Assembly (NCBI GenBank): GCA_020086605.1
Contig: JACBWW010000029.1
Location: forward strand, 4,085,385 to 4,149,384
Direction: 5' to 3'
DNA: 64,000 bases
Origin: Lanius collurio
Lineage: Eukaryota; Chordata; Aves; Passeriformes; Laniidae
The first letter of the stretch is position 1. Every line of letters starts with the position of its first letter. The notes below the pieces were generated by a model. That model was not told the DNA's origin and did not search any database. It worked only from the letters and a program-made list of their open reading frames with translations. Position numbers and translations under genes: made by a program. Shown piece after piece: positions 40,901 to 52,775 of this stretch.

Positions 40901-43900
40901 ATACGAGCCAGCATGCCCACTTTCAAAACACAGGAATTTTGGGCATTTATCTCTGGCTTCTCATTAACAAGACAGACACTTCCATCCATCAGCAGGGATG
41001 GCTAATGAGTACTAATGAAGTACTTTAAAAAGAAACAGCTTCCAGAAGGGAGGCTGAACATCTTGGTTTGAGTTTTCTGCCCATTTTTACCTACCTGGGA
41101 CTTAGATGTCCCCAGGTGTTTCTTGGTAGAAAATGGACAGCATCTGCAGACATCAGGGATTCCCCAATTCCCTGTGAATATATCTCAGATTCTGGATATT
41201 GAAATAGGTGATTCATGACCTCGATCCAACCTGTTGAGTACTATCTGTTCCTTGAGCACAACCAGAAAAGATGATCCTAATCCTTTCCTAGAATTTGAGA
41301 GTTTCCAGGAGTTATTTTACTGAAAATAAGGGAAGTGAGCTGCCTGTTGATCACATATGAATAACTAATCATTTAGCTAATACTCATTTTTCCAGGCAGA
41401 CAAGCTGCAGTCCCACAAGAATTTTGCTTGTGGAACTCCCACTGGGCGGAAAGGAATCAAGTGAAAAACATTCAAATAAAGGACTGTGCTCCATCAGGAG
41501 GAAACTATTCCAGCTGAAATCTTACCCAGGAACTTGAGGGGGTAGCCGTGTGGGAACTCTCATCACAATCTCAAACCAGCAGCTACTGGGGAAAATGGGA
41601 GCTACTGTTTACTCAGAATGAGGCAGATCTTTGTGCCCACAGTCACGTACTGAAAAAACTCCTGAGCTGTTAGTTGATCTCACAGCATCCTGATGCTCAA
41701 GGAGGTGGGGGAAGGGGAGGGAGCCGGGCAGCTTTTTGTTCATTATTGGTTCAACACAGTGGTAAGAGAAAAAGTCATCATATCATATGTATTTCTGGCT
41801 ATTTTAGACATCTAATTTCTGTATTTTGAATAAACAACCTGGAGATGGACTTGTTCCTATACTTACCTCATGCCTAACTTTGCCATCTGCTTTGCTCACT
41901 GCCTGAAGTAGATCAGTAAGAAAATATATCCATAAACTATTTCCCCTGCAACTAAATACACTTGGATAGATATCAATAGTTGTGTTTTACAACATTCAAA
42001 ACAGAAACTATCAAGATTTCTGTATTTCTTTCTTCTGCTCTTTCTCATAGCCTCTACAGGACCCAAGTACTGAAATTTTGGCTCTCAATTTGCAATGCAG
42101 ATTAACTAACATGCTAATTACTTGATTTGTGCACACAAACACTATTTGTGCAGTCACATTCTATTGTTTGAGCACTAAATGAGGAGCACACCGATTCAGT
42201 AGCTGGATGGAGACTTCCTGGAAACTGAAGTCCTTAAATTCAATTGCTGTTGGCACAAACAGCAAAACAAAGCAACACAAACAACAATCTCTATGACTCT
42301 GGTGAGTATAAAGTGATACAAATCACTGTTCCCAGTCATGTTTTAGCAGAAATTCAACAGAATGCCCTGCTCTCTCTTCCTTGATGCTGGGAACTGGATC
42401 CAACATAACCCTCAAAATAGCCCATCATTCTTTGCAGATTTGTGCATTTGCTATTTTTGGATCTCGGGGCTATTTTGAAAAAGTCAGAACTGCTGGCACC
42501 AATTCAGCCACTCTTTCAACAAACGTTTTCTTCACCACCACAACATATATGCTGTGTATCTCTCCTACAGCAAACCCAAGTCCCAGGGAGCTGTGTCAAA
42601 ACACTGGAGACATCCCAGACTCTGCAGTGAGGTCCCTGACAGTCCCAGCCAGGGGGAGACTGAGCAGCCCAGTGGCTGCAGCAAATTCTGCCAGCTGGAC
42701 AGAATCCCTCCTTGGTCCTCTGCCAGCCAAGGCATGGCAGAAACTGGTTGCTCTCCTCCAGGTCTTTTTAATTTCAGGTTCAGAGGCAGCAATGTCCCAG
42801 TTGGGTGGAGAATGGAGTCCTCCTAACCCATCCCTGCTCCCAGGTGAGGTGTCAGCAATTCTTCCATCAGGCTGAGTCTGCTCCTCTTGGGCTGGGTGAG
42901 CAGTGTAAAAAACCCTGGGATCACATCTACAGACAGGCCTTTAATTTTAATTACTGAGAGGTCTAATAGGGACCCATCCTAGTGCTGGAGAGAAGTGGTT
43001 TGGAAATACTGGGGGCTCACAAAAATTAAAAGCAAAAAGGTAAAAGAGGATAAGAATTTTCTCAGCAGAGAGGAAAATATGCCACCTTAGTCTGCTAGAG
43101 TTAGTACTTTATTTCTGGATTGAGTTGTATGTCTTTAATTCAAGTAGTGAAGTATTTTACTCATCTTTTTTTATATGGATGAATTAAATTATTTTTGGCG
43201 AAAGATGTAAAATATGTTGGATGGCTTTGCACTGTTCTAACATATGTTATTGCAATAATTCAGGCATTATAAAAAATGTTGTTAATACTATGGTATTGTC
43301 CTCCTTACTACCAATTTAGTAAATTGTTCCAGAAATAGATTTGATTTTTTTTTTTCAGGAAAAGTCTTTAAATAAGATGCCAAAAATGTGCATCTTTCAT
43401 GGGATCCAGTCTTCAAGAAAATATATACCCATCTGAAATAGCCCAAGGACATTCTAAGTCCATTGTTTGCCCATGTAAAATATTTCCTTTTTATTAGCCT
43501 GGGTTTTCCCTTATCCCTCTTCATAAAAGAGAGAGAGAAAAGGGGAAAAAAATGATACAGGGCTCATTTCAAAATCCATGAAAGTTGGATACTCCCAAAA
43601 TTCCAACAAGATTACAGAGAAATCTCATCTGGTAAATATTACGTTCTGTTTTTGTCTTTCCTTAAGCTTTTACACAACTTGACAGCTTGTGGTATTGTGC
43701 CACATTTCAAAGTTAACGTTTACAAACATCTGGCTTGGGTTCAACATTCCTCTCCATATGGACCACAAAGTCTCCAGCCTACACTGTTTGCCTGTGCAGA
43801 GTGAGATAGAAAATCAGAGTTTTCCTAGAAAATTATGGAAACTTCAACAAGCAACCCATCTTTCATGATTCATTGGAAACAGCCTTGATTTTAATGCATC

Positions 43901-44576
43901 TCTGTGTTAATAAACAGATTTTACAGCCTTTTGTGGACATTAAAATTGGGTGGGAATTTTTTTTTTTTATTCATGAAGATAGTCACTGTTTTAGAAAAAT
44001 AGTTGTATCCTGAATTGAGATGAAAGTCCAACATGACAATTGCTGTGAGTGGGAGACACAGCACAGGCCAAGTGAAACATTTTCTCTCAAATACTTTTAA
44101 AATATTTAATTTAATTATGACTATTTTTGTAGGCATTGAGTGACTTTTTTTTTCCCAAAAAGTTAGAAAAAAGAAATTTAATTTGGAAAATATTAAAAGG
44201 AAGCATTTGGATCAGTCTGGAACATTTCAAAAACTATCTAGTGATGAAAACTTTGCTTAGCTAACCCTCTTTTCAACAAGAAAACAGCCATTTCAGTAAA
44301 TCCACATTCCTGACAATGCAGCTGTAACAATTTCACCAAAGGTTTTTGAATGTGGGTGTAATATGAAAGCACACTAGAAATATATAATGGAAATATAATA
44401 TGGAAATACATTTATTTCCCATAAATTTGGTGTCTCTTAAGCTTTGGATCAGTAGATGAATTTTTCCTACTGGATCACTGAAAGAGCTACAATTCAATAC
44501 ATACCCAGGGCCATTTGGGTGGCTTTAGAATTTGAGTGTCCCACTCTCCTTGCCATGATCTGAGGAGTGTAAGGGC
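37903..44576. other. Intergenic DNA, no gene recognised
   Basis: About 6.7 kb with chance ORFs (such as 38800-39306, 39042-39413 and 42381-42875) on both strands and no recognisable protein family. A purine tract of AAGA/AAAG units lies at about 40647-40677. A short tandem duplication (ATTGGAGCC twice) is at 38389-38406. Poly(T) runs are at 40434-40441 and 43348-43357. No RNA gene is seen. Confidence 0.6.
40647..40677 (+). repeat. Purine-rich (AAGA/AAAG) low-complexity tract
   Basis: The tract is almost pure A and G with GAAAGAAGAAAGAAAGAAGA units. It is a low-complexity microsatellite. Confidence 0.85.
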
Positions 44577-44690
44577 TGTTATCTCCTTTTGTCTACAGTA
44601 ACTGAGGCACACAAATACATATTTTTCTTTGGGTCATACAGGAAGCTTCTGACCAAGCAGAAAATACGAGTTGGATTTCCAGATATCTGA
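44577..44690 (+). repeat. MIR-like core-SINE 3' fragment
   Basis: TTTTGTCTACAGTAACTGAG then GCACACAAA, GGGTCATACAGGAAGCTTCT, GACCAAGCAGAAAATACGAG and TTGGATTTCC follow the MIR-type order 'cagatgaggaaactgaggcacaga', 'ggtcacacaggaag', 'gcagagcagggaat', 'gatctcc'. The copy is highly diverged. Confidence 0.6.
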
Positions 44691-45284
44691 TCAGAGCCAC
44701 TGGTGTAGAAAGGAGCGTGCCCAGTTTGCTCTCACCTGTCAGAACTCACAAATGAAAGGTCTAGCTTGGTATTTGGCTTTTTTTTTTTTTTTTTTTGAAA
44801 TGAAGGTCTCCAAAATTTCTAATTTTAAAATTTGTGGAAGGGCTGAGGACCTTCAAAAACTCTCTAGGTGAGCTGAGAGGTTGCCAGGAGCCTGGTAAAA
44901 CAATTTAGTCTCCACTAAATTATGCTACATCCTATTTTAATTGCTGGTTTTTTTCAGTACTGTCCCTCTTCTCCAAGGGATGGTGCCAGATTACCAGCTG
45001 TGGAGTGAAGATCTCCAAACGTTTGACCTCTATCCTGACTTATAAAACAGCAATAGGTGTTGGATGAAAGGCAAACGTGGAGGAGATTTTTAAGTGCCCA
45101 GTAAACAAGATTTGGGTTTCAGATTCTCTGGCTTGGGAAATCTCTAGACTGCAGACTGCTGGAAAAGATCACTGTATACACACCCTATTTCTTCAATTAC
45201 ACATTTCTTTAAAGGATGGAGCTGGGATTAACAGGGAACTGAGACCTGAAATTCCAGGTTTTATTCTCATGCCTTTTACAAGTG

Positions 45285-45415
45285 CACTGTATGATCATTA
45301 CAAAATTCCTTAACCTCCCAGAGCCTGTTTGCCACCTTCTAGAATGGGATATTTTGACTTTAAACTTCAGAGGGTTAACCTTTGTAAAATAATTTTACAG
45401 GCTTTGATAAAATTT
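45285..45415 (-). repeat. MIR-like core-SINE fragment, reverse orientation
   Basis: Read on the + strand, CCTTAACCTCCCAGAGCCTG, TTTGCCACCTTCTAGAATGG, GATATTTTGACTT, CTTCAGAGGGTTAACC and TTTGTAAAAT match the reverse complement landmarks 'cttaacctctctgtgcctcagtttccccatctgtaaaatggg', 'cacagggtt' and 'tttgtaaagc'. An A-rich tract (45421-45459) follows directly. It is an ancient insertion. Confidence 0.65.
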
Positions 45416-45420
45416 GACAT

Positions 45421-45459
45421 TAAAAAAAAAAAAAAAGGAAAAATAAAATAAAAAAAAAG
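45421..45459 (+). repeat. A-rich low-complexity tract
   Basis: About 39 bp are almost entirely A with a few G and T. It lies directly next to the reverse-oriented MIR-like piece. No retrogene body is visible beside it. Confidence 0.85.
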
Positions 45460-45589
45460 GTTCCTGGTAAATTCAGCAGCGTGCCTGTGCTGTCTGGGCA
45501 CACAGATAGGGTTTGGGACAAGAGTTATATGTACTGTGGAAATAGTCATTCTTTATTCATTTTAAAAGGTCAGCACAGCTTGCCAGCCT

Positions 45590-45915
45590 CTCCCCGCCGC
45601 AGCTGGTGCAGGGCTCGTTACCGCGTTAGGCTCACTCGCTGCGATCTCCTCCCGGAGCTGCTGGCACCGAGCGCGGCTGCACCCGGAGCGAGGGAACCAT
45701 TCCCGGGGCTGCCGCTGGCAACAGAGCCAGGGATGCGCCTGGATTGGAGCTGGAGGGGGTGAGGAGGAGGAGGAGGAAGGAGCCCCTGCCGTGGGTGACC
45801 GGGCAGACCTTGGAGTTCCACCCCAAACCCCGCACACGGAGGGGCTGCGGCGCCTGCGGCTGATTCGGGAGCGCTGCCCGTGGGAACCCTCCGGAGTCCT
45901 GAGCCAACAACCCGG
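45590..45915. promoter_or_regulatory. Isolated CpG island, candidate promoter
   Basis: I count about 28 CpG dinucleotides in roughly 325 bp, with high GC, in a region where CpG is otherwise rare. It includes GCGCGG, GGAGCGAGGG, CCCGGGG, GGCGCC-like and GCGGCGCCTGCGG words, a (GAG)n run at 45761-45776, and no TATA box I can point to. In vertebrates such islands usually mark promoters. No protein-coding gene is recognised on either side within the window, so an unannotated noncoding RNA promoter or a regulatory element that stays unmethylated are the leading options. ORFs crossing it on both strands (45481-45762, 45562-46092, 45632-46153) are compositional. Direction is unknown. Confidence 0.55.
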
Positions 45916-48900
45916 AGTTCTGATGGGAATGATCACAGCAACTGCCATGCTGTGCAGCCCTTGGCACAGTGCAAATGTGGGGCTTGGGGCTGCTGATAGA
46001 CAGGGAGCTGTTCTTTCTTTTCTGCCTTTTATTTCTTTTTTTAAATTTTGATCTATGGGTGGAACCCCCATAATTGTCAGAGGGAATTTCATACACCCTC
46101 TGATGACAGATTGAATCCTTGCAAGAATGTATCATTAGAACAAAAACACGCACAAAAAATTTGGTCTTCTAATATTTCAAATAAGACTAAAGAGGAACCT
46201 CCCTGGAAGGTCTTTCTGAGGCATTGTTTTAGTGACATTACTCTGTCTCAATCTCTCGAGAGTGAGGAAAGAATATCTTCTCCAAAGGAGATTCTGCAGG
46301 CTAAACAACCCATGAGCTGTCCCAGAGAGACCTTCCTGAATGGTCTATTGTTCCAGCCCTCCCCACATGCAGATCTCCTGTCTGGAAAAGCATCTGCAGC
46401 TTCAGACAGCACCTCTGTGCACCACGTCTGCTCTCTCATTTCTGGCTTCTTCCATGGGATGTGCAAAATCTGCACTGCAGCCCAGGCCCTGCCTTCAAAT
46501 CCGAGATTTTAAGGGAAGAAGGCACCATTGAGATTATCCAAGCTGCTATCCAGGCTTGTGTCCTGCACTGCACATCCCACAGTTTGCAGCCAGTGACCCA
46601 GACTCAACCAGGAAACAAGGGCTGCAGTGACAGCCTTGGAAAGCCTCAACGGGCAAGATGAACCCAACATAATATAGATTCAGCTCTCTAGAAGGCAACT
46701 ATCTGGCCTAGATTACTTCTTAAGTTGCCTGCAGCAGTCTGTGGAGAAAAGCAGTTGTTTCTGCAAGGATTTCAGTGCATCTCAGATTGGCTGTGCTGAC
46801 TCTGGTGGTCTGTCTCACCATTAAACTTTTTGGGATACTGCATGACTACTTTAGCATGAACACAATCTTCAAAATGGTTAAAACAAGACCAGAGTCTCCT
46901 ACATCTCATGGGAGCAGGTTTTAGTTGTTGGCCAACCCTGCTAATAAATTTCATATCTGATATTAACAACAAAATTCCCTTCACTGGAGTTTACATCGTA
47001 TCTTTTGCAAAAAAATTAAGTTATCTCTGGTGTCAGAAAAAGGAGTTACATGGCTACTGTTTAAAACTCCAGGAAGTGCAAAGGATCCATGCTTTGAGCC
47101 CAGATTAGCTGGCCCTGTAGCTTCACTTGGATCTTCGTGTTTGCTATACAAACACTTCTATTTTTGCTCCTTTATTATCTTGACACAAGATATATAATTG
47201 ATACACAAGAGCAAACTCCAGCAGCCTCCCCACTGCAATGAGTGACACGAAGCAGGATCTCAGCAGACATTCCACAGACCCACAGGCAGAGGGAATTGGA
47301 AGCAAATCTTTCTACAACAACCTTAATTACACATAAGAGCCAGATGAGCAATGCGTAGCACACCTATTTATGTGTATTGCAGCTAACTATTAGGAGGCTG
47401 GCTGTGACAAATTTTGTCTTCACATACACCATTTGTAATGAAAATTTCCTTTCAGCCATGAAGACCTCTGAGGTCATGCAAATGTTCCTAAATAGCTAGA
47501 TAGGGTTACATGTGCTTGTGTGGATGTGCACAGGGGGATGTGTTTCAGAGGACCAGTAATTCATGGCCACTCTCTGAGTGCCATATTTACTTCAGATTTA
47601 AGAGATTAGCACTACATGTGTAAGTGCCTGTTCATAGAAATCCCTTAACTGGGAAGCCTTTAAGGTACTGTATGTATTGTATTTAATGCAATGACACCAG
47701 GAGATCCTCTCAAATTCTCTCAGTAGAGAACTGGTTTTGTTTTTACTGTGGTGATCTATAGAACTGATGTGAACAGGATTAAGCCTTTCTGATGGGAGGC
47801 CTGCTGCCTCTCTCACCATCAGAGCCCATCAGCCAGTCTGGGATGAGTGGTACAGACTCACTCAGTGCCAGTGAAAGCTGGGAGGGGATGGCTGATAAAT
47901 TCACAGCAGCTAAGAAGAAACATAGTTTGATAAAAGAGGAGCAAGTCCCAGACCCTTAAAGCATGGCCAGGGCTGCTGGAAGACAAGCAAAGAGGGCTGC
48001 ACCCAGCCACAAAAGTGCTGTCCCTGCCATGGAAAAGCTCCACTTTTGCCCTCACATGTCTGTAGCCAACTGCTTGCTCCACTCTGCAGGGCACTGCCAT
48101 TTACCAAAAGACTTCTGTGTTTGCCTCACGTGCCTGAGGGACAGACTGTTTGCACTAAACACCTAGAGGCCACCCTTCATAAAAATGAACAAATACTTTC
48201 TAACCTACAGAGGGGGAGATTCACAGGAGATTCCACTGAGCAATTTGAGAAGAGTGAGACACGCTCAAGGTGGATTCTTTGTAATGAGGAACAGCTTTCA
48301 GAGAAAATGTAAAAAACTATGCCTGCAATGCAATTGCAGGTAGCTATTTATTCCTGGAGTGTGGGGGCGCAAAGCAGGTATAATATCTTAGGATTGCAGT
48401 GGAATTAAAGGTCTGGGTTTGCCACGATTCCTCCCACACATGGTACCACACTCTGCTGGTGTTGACTTGGAAAGCAGTCTGCTTAAGCCAGAGGTGGGGA
48501 GCCAGACTCCCCAGTGAGCCTAAAAACAACTGTCTCAGCCTGATTGCTTGGCACATGTTGCTCTTAAAAATCTTTGCTAAAAGCACCATGCAGCCCCTGA
48601 TTGTGTCTGTGCTCGTGTTTCAGCCTGGTGCAGCAGGGAGGTGTCAAAGGGAATCCTTTGCTCATCCCCACCTACCCTGCACTGCTTTCAGTCACTGAGG
48701 GGTTCCTCCACACTGGTGAGATCTGATTTGGAGATGCTCCAGTCCAGGGGAATGCCAAATGTCCCTCAACTTCTTGTGGCACATCAAGTCCAGAGCAATG
48801 CCTGGTCCTTCAGACCTCTCCACACCAAATGTGAAGTGATGGTACCTAATCTGGCCAAATCTCACCCAGAGTGAAACCCCTGACCCTCAAAGACTGGAGA

Positions 48901-49689
48901 TGGAGGGGTGCCACCAACAGCTTTTTTGACTACTCATCCCTCTAATTGTACAGAATTAATTATTAATATAGAAAGAATCTAGGCATGCCCTGACACTGGT
49001 TTAGGGGAAGACTGATTGCTCCCTTTCCCCTTGAGTCCCACTCTGAATGACTTTTAAATTTTTGAGATTTGCTGTAGAAACTCATCCAGAGCCCTGATTT
49101 GGGGCTATGTCCTTTGCCAGCTTTGTGCCACCAAACCTGCCAATTGTGCCCACCAAAAGTAAGTCAGTTCCACTCACTGTGGCCAGTTCAGCAGCTTAGT
49201 CTAGTGCTTAACAAAAAAATGGTGGGGGAAGTGGAACCAAAACACAGTAACATCCGGTCTCCAACACTCCCTTTCCGTTTGTCCTCTCTAAGCAGAAAAG
49301 TGTGAAGGGCACACAGTTGGAGATGCTCATTTTGATGCCCAAGGTCAGCCTTAGCATGGAGATGACTCTCTCCTCACCCTCTGGTGCATTATTTTAAAAT
49401 CTAGCAAACACCCAGAAGTAGAAGGCAAAGGCAAGACCTATTCTGCAGGAGTCCAGAGCTGGCATCTCCCAGCACCTAAGTGCCAGCTGCCAGATAATTT
49501 TGTTTTTATTAGGCTGACAGCTACACATGGGTGGGTGCCAACTTTTGTTCATTATATTTCATATTTTATAGCTTTGGTTTAGGTTTGGAAAGCTGTCGGC
49601 ATTTGGAACGACAGCAGCCCCTGCCCCTGAGGGACAGTCAAGGCTTTTTTTTCCCCTTCCCTTTTTAACTTCTCTCTCTTCTGTGACAG
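45916..49689. other. Intergenic DNA, no gene recognised
   Basis: The ORF at 46048-46512 starts soon after the CpG island but has no recognisable domain, and a reverse-strand ORF covers the same bases. Other ORFs are short. No named repeat or RNA gene is seen. Confidence 0.55.
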
Positions 49690-50060
49690 CTGCACTTTCT
49701 ACTGGTGCTCGTTGGCTGCGCTCCCCTCTGCCTCCCCAGGGCTCTGCTCCTCTCTCACAGCCCCGTGTTGAAGTCACATCACGAGCAATGTTTGGCTCCA
49801 TCGCAAGAACTCCACGGCAAACAACCCTAACTCCAACAGACTGGAGAAGCTGTGATGCTCCCCCTGCACGTGACATTGCAGCCCCCTCTGCTGTGTCCTT
49901 GCGAGCTGCCCTGGCACCTGACCCGTGCAGCAGGAGGGCACCAGCCCACCGAGCTCGTCCTGCTCCAAAATGGGGCAGCCTCAGAGGAAACAGAGGAGTT
50001 TCAGCCCCTTGGCCAACGGTGTCGTTCAAAGCTGCCGTGGGGACGCCTCACAAAGGGTCA
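49690..50060. promoter_or_regulatory. CpG cluster, weaker than the island at 45590
   Basis: I count about 15 CpGs in roughly 370 bp, with GC-rich text containing TGCGCTCC, CACGTG (49867-49872), CACCGAGCTCGTCC and AACGGTGTCGTTC. ORFs of 137 and 156 codons run on opposite strands here (49683-50096 + and 49559-50029 -). They share the same GC-rich bases and neither has a recognisable domain, so I do not call a gene. It could be a second exon or promoter of the same unknown transcript as the island, or a decaying CpG island. Confidence 0.3.
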
Positions 50061-52728
50061 GTCTCTGCCAGTGCTGGCAGGCTGCAGGGTTTGTAAAGGG
50101 GTTTAGGGTCCTCACATTACCTGGGGATTTCTTTCAGCTGGGGAGCCCTTTAGTGGTGATTGATTTTTGCCATTTGACTGTGTGAACCTGCCCAGTGGAG
50201 CTCAGGACCATGACTGTTTCTAAGTGTTGGACATCAATTGGAAAAGAAATATTAGCTTGCAGTTTTTGTTTGCATTGCTGGTTTTTAACTGACAATTTCT
50301 TATTTTTGAGTAAAAAAACATTTTTAAATTAATGTGGACTTCATTCTTCATTAGGACTTTCCAAAAGATATACTTTACCAAAAATCTCTTTGGGAATACT
50401 TTGCTCTAAGTTTCTTACCTGAGAATCAAACTTTTAGCAGATATTTTAGAGAAAAATCTTTGACTAATGGTACTATTAAAAAAAAAAAAATCAGCATAAC
50501 TACTGTCTTGTGATCATGCAGATAGAAATTGGATGACCCTTCATACTACAGTCTGTGAAACTTTATTTATTCTTCCAATATGTTTCACAACTACCTGACT
50601 AAAAGGAGGAGGGGGAAAAAAACCATTTTAAAAGTGGCAGAGAATAAATAATGAAACCTTTTCCAGCCCAGCTCCACCTAGATTCCCCATTTACTGCCAA
50701 GGAATGCTGTCTTAGAGCATGCACTGAAGAAATCTGCAGCTGTCAGGCCAGTTTCTCCAATCCAGCATGTTCCATGTTCTTTCAAACTAAAACATTTTTG
50801 TGACTGTCAGTGAGGGGACTGCAGATTTCGACAGAGAAATCAACAGCATCCATGGGCTGTGACCCTTATTTGTTGGTCAGATATGAAGAATCACATTACC
50901 GTGGTTTGTGAACTAGAAATCTGACAAGAGCAATTTGACTCTTGTATTTACATTTCTAGCAGTTTCATCTTGTCATTTGTGGTTTTCTTCAAATTAGAAA
51001 ACAATTAAATGAAGACTCTGGCAAAGAAGTGGAGCCAGATGTAACAGTTTCTCTTTACTCTTTGTTAATAGCAGCAGCAGCAATGTAATTTAATTCTGTC
51101 AGCTCTTCAGCTGCTCAGCAGCTGAGGAGATATGTGAAGGAAGAAAAGGATCATTCTCCTAAGATGCTGGATCAGCATCCAATACTTTATCTGCCAAAAG
51201 AGAAGAGGGAAGCCCTTGAACCATGATTCTGCAGGGAATCTGGGAGCAACACCCAAACCACTCCAACTGATACTCTTTGGAGAGGGGAGAGTTATGAGCT
51301 CAAATTACATTATCCTGAGAGTGAGAAAATAAGGCTCATTTTATCAAATAAATAAAATATATATATACCAGAAAATTATATGGTGAAAAAGGGAACTCCT
51401 TTACATTACTGAAATGTTCATTCCCAGACAGCTCTGTGTCATTACTAAGTCAGTTACTGTCCTTGAGAAAAGATATTTATTTCACATGTGCCTCTGATAT
51501 GTGATTTTTCCGTGCCAGGCACACAAAACAGTAATGGATCATTTTCTACCTGCTGTAGCAGAAACTTTGTCCTCCACCTGTTCAGAGCTGCCTGACCACA
51601 AATCCAAGATCAGGAGACAAAACTTTCCTCGGGACAGAGCTCCCAGTGCAAGGGAGAGACACCAGGACAGAACAGAGAAACCTTCCCAGTTCCCAGGGAA
51701 CCCAGTTCCCTTTTTCCCTCATCGCTGGGAATGAGTGACACAGACAGAAAAACTCTTGGGTACCTGACCCTTCTGGGAGACCTCTGTGTGTTTCCTATCA
51801 TCTGAAAACCAGGAAAAACAGCAATACCCAGCAAAGTGATGACAGCCTGCACGTCAAATGTGGACAGGTTGTATTTAATATTACACCAATGACATGGTGA
51901 AATATCTTTACCACTACACAAATATCCAAATTTGTAATTGCTCCTGATATTCTGCAAGATATAACAATAGACTATTGCAGCATTTGAGGGAGGGGAGGGC
52001 ATTGCCTAATATCAGAGATTTAAAATCTGCAAACCCGACTGAGAATTGATCTGAAAGGAAACTGGGTTAAAACATTCTCATCACTACCCTTCCATACCAC
52101 AGGCTCCTGCCCCATGAGGGCACTGCCATGCCTACTGCTGATTCCACGTTTGTCACACTTGGGTGGCATCCCTGGGGTGGGGATGGGTGTGAAATTTAGG
52201 GGCTGGAGGAGAGGAAAAAGTAATAACTTAGAACAACAGAAAAATGTTCCAATATTACATAGGATCAAAAACCAAATCAATTAATAAATCTCCACAGAAC
52301 AGACAAGTCTGGGATGCCTGTGCACAGTGGGATGTTCTATTTTCTGCAACCATCAATGACCACAGAAAGCTTACAGAAGACAGAGCAATTCTTTACAGGA
52401 CTTGCCATTTTTCTCACTGTACAAAGAGGCAATACCTTTTATTCATCTCATGAGAACAGAAATCAGGTGCCTATTTGTTGGAAGAAGTAGGGTTGCAGGG
52501 TCTGACACTGCATTCTAGCACTGCCAGGGTCCCCAGCCTTATGAAGCTGCTTTCTGCAGGGTCTGTAGTGTCATCCTTCCCCCAGCCACAGGCTGGATGC
52601 AGCTTCCTCTGGGAATGACTGGCTGCATTTTAAAAATGGGCTCTAAGAATGAATTTTTAATAGATTGTGGCACTTGAGCTCCAGAAGTGAAGATCAAAGG
52701 GCAATCTAAACACTACCCTCCAGTACAC
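50061..52728. other. Intergenic DNA, nothing recognised
   Basis: AT-rich sequence with short chance ORFs. A run of A is at about 50478-50490 and an AT-repeat (ATATATATATA) near 51357-51367. No gene, RNA or named repeat is seen. Confidence 0.6.
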
Positions 52729-52775
52729 AGGCACTCCTCCCATTGAAGTCACCAAAGAATTTGGTCCAGAGTATG
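52729..52775. repeat. Degenerate sauropsid-type repeat with CCCATTGAAGTCA core
   Basis: The text GCACTCCTCCCATTGAAGTC followed by ACCAAAGAATTTGGTCC resembles CTCCCATTGAAGTCAATGG-type text of the dispersed repeat seen at 22905, 26828 and 29012. About 45 bp are followable. Confidence 0.35.

Noticed and set aside
45562..46153. Frames of 173-176 codons on the - strand over the CpG island
   Set aside because: Two different registers are open over the same GC-rich bases, with Ser/Pro/Ala-rich text and no known family; CpG-island composition explains them.
49559..50096. Opposing 156- and 137-codon frames
   Set aside because: Both depend on the same CpG-rich composition and neither shows a domain or conserved motif.
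40319..51695. TTCCCAGGGAA words (near 40319 and 51686) as EBF sites
   Set aside because: The half-sites are separated by one base rather than the two required by the EBF consensus.
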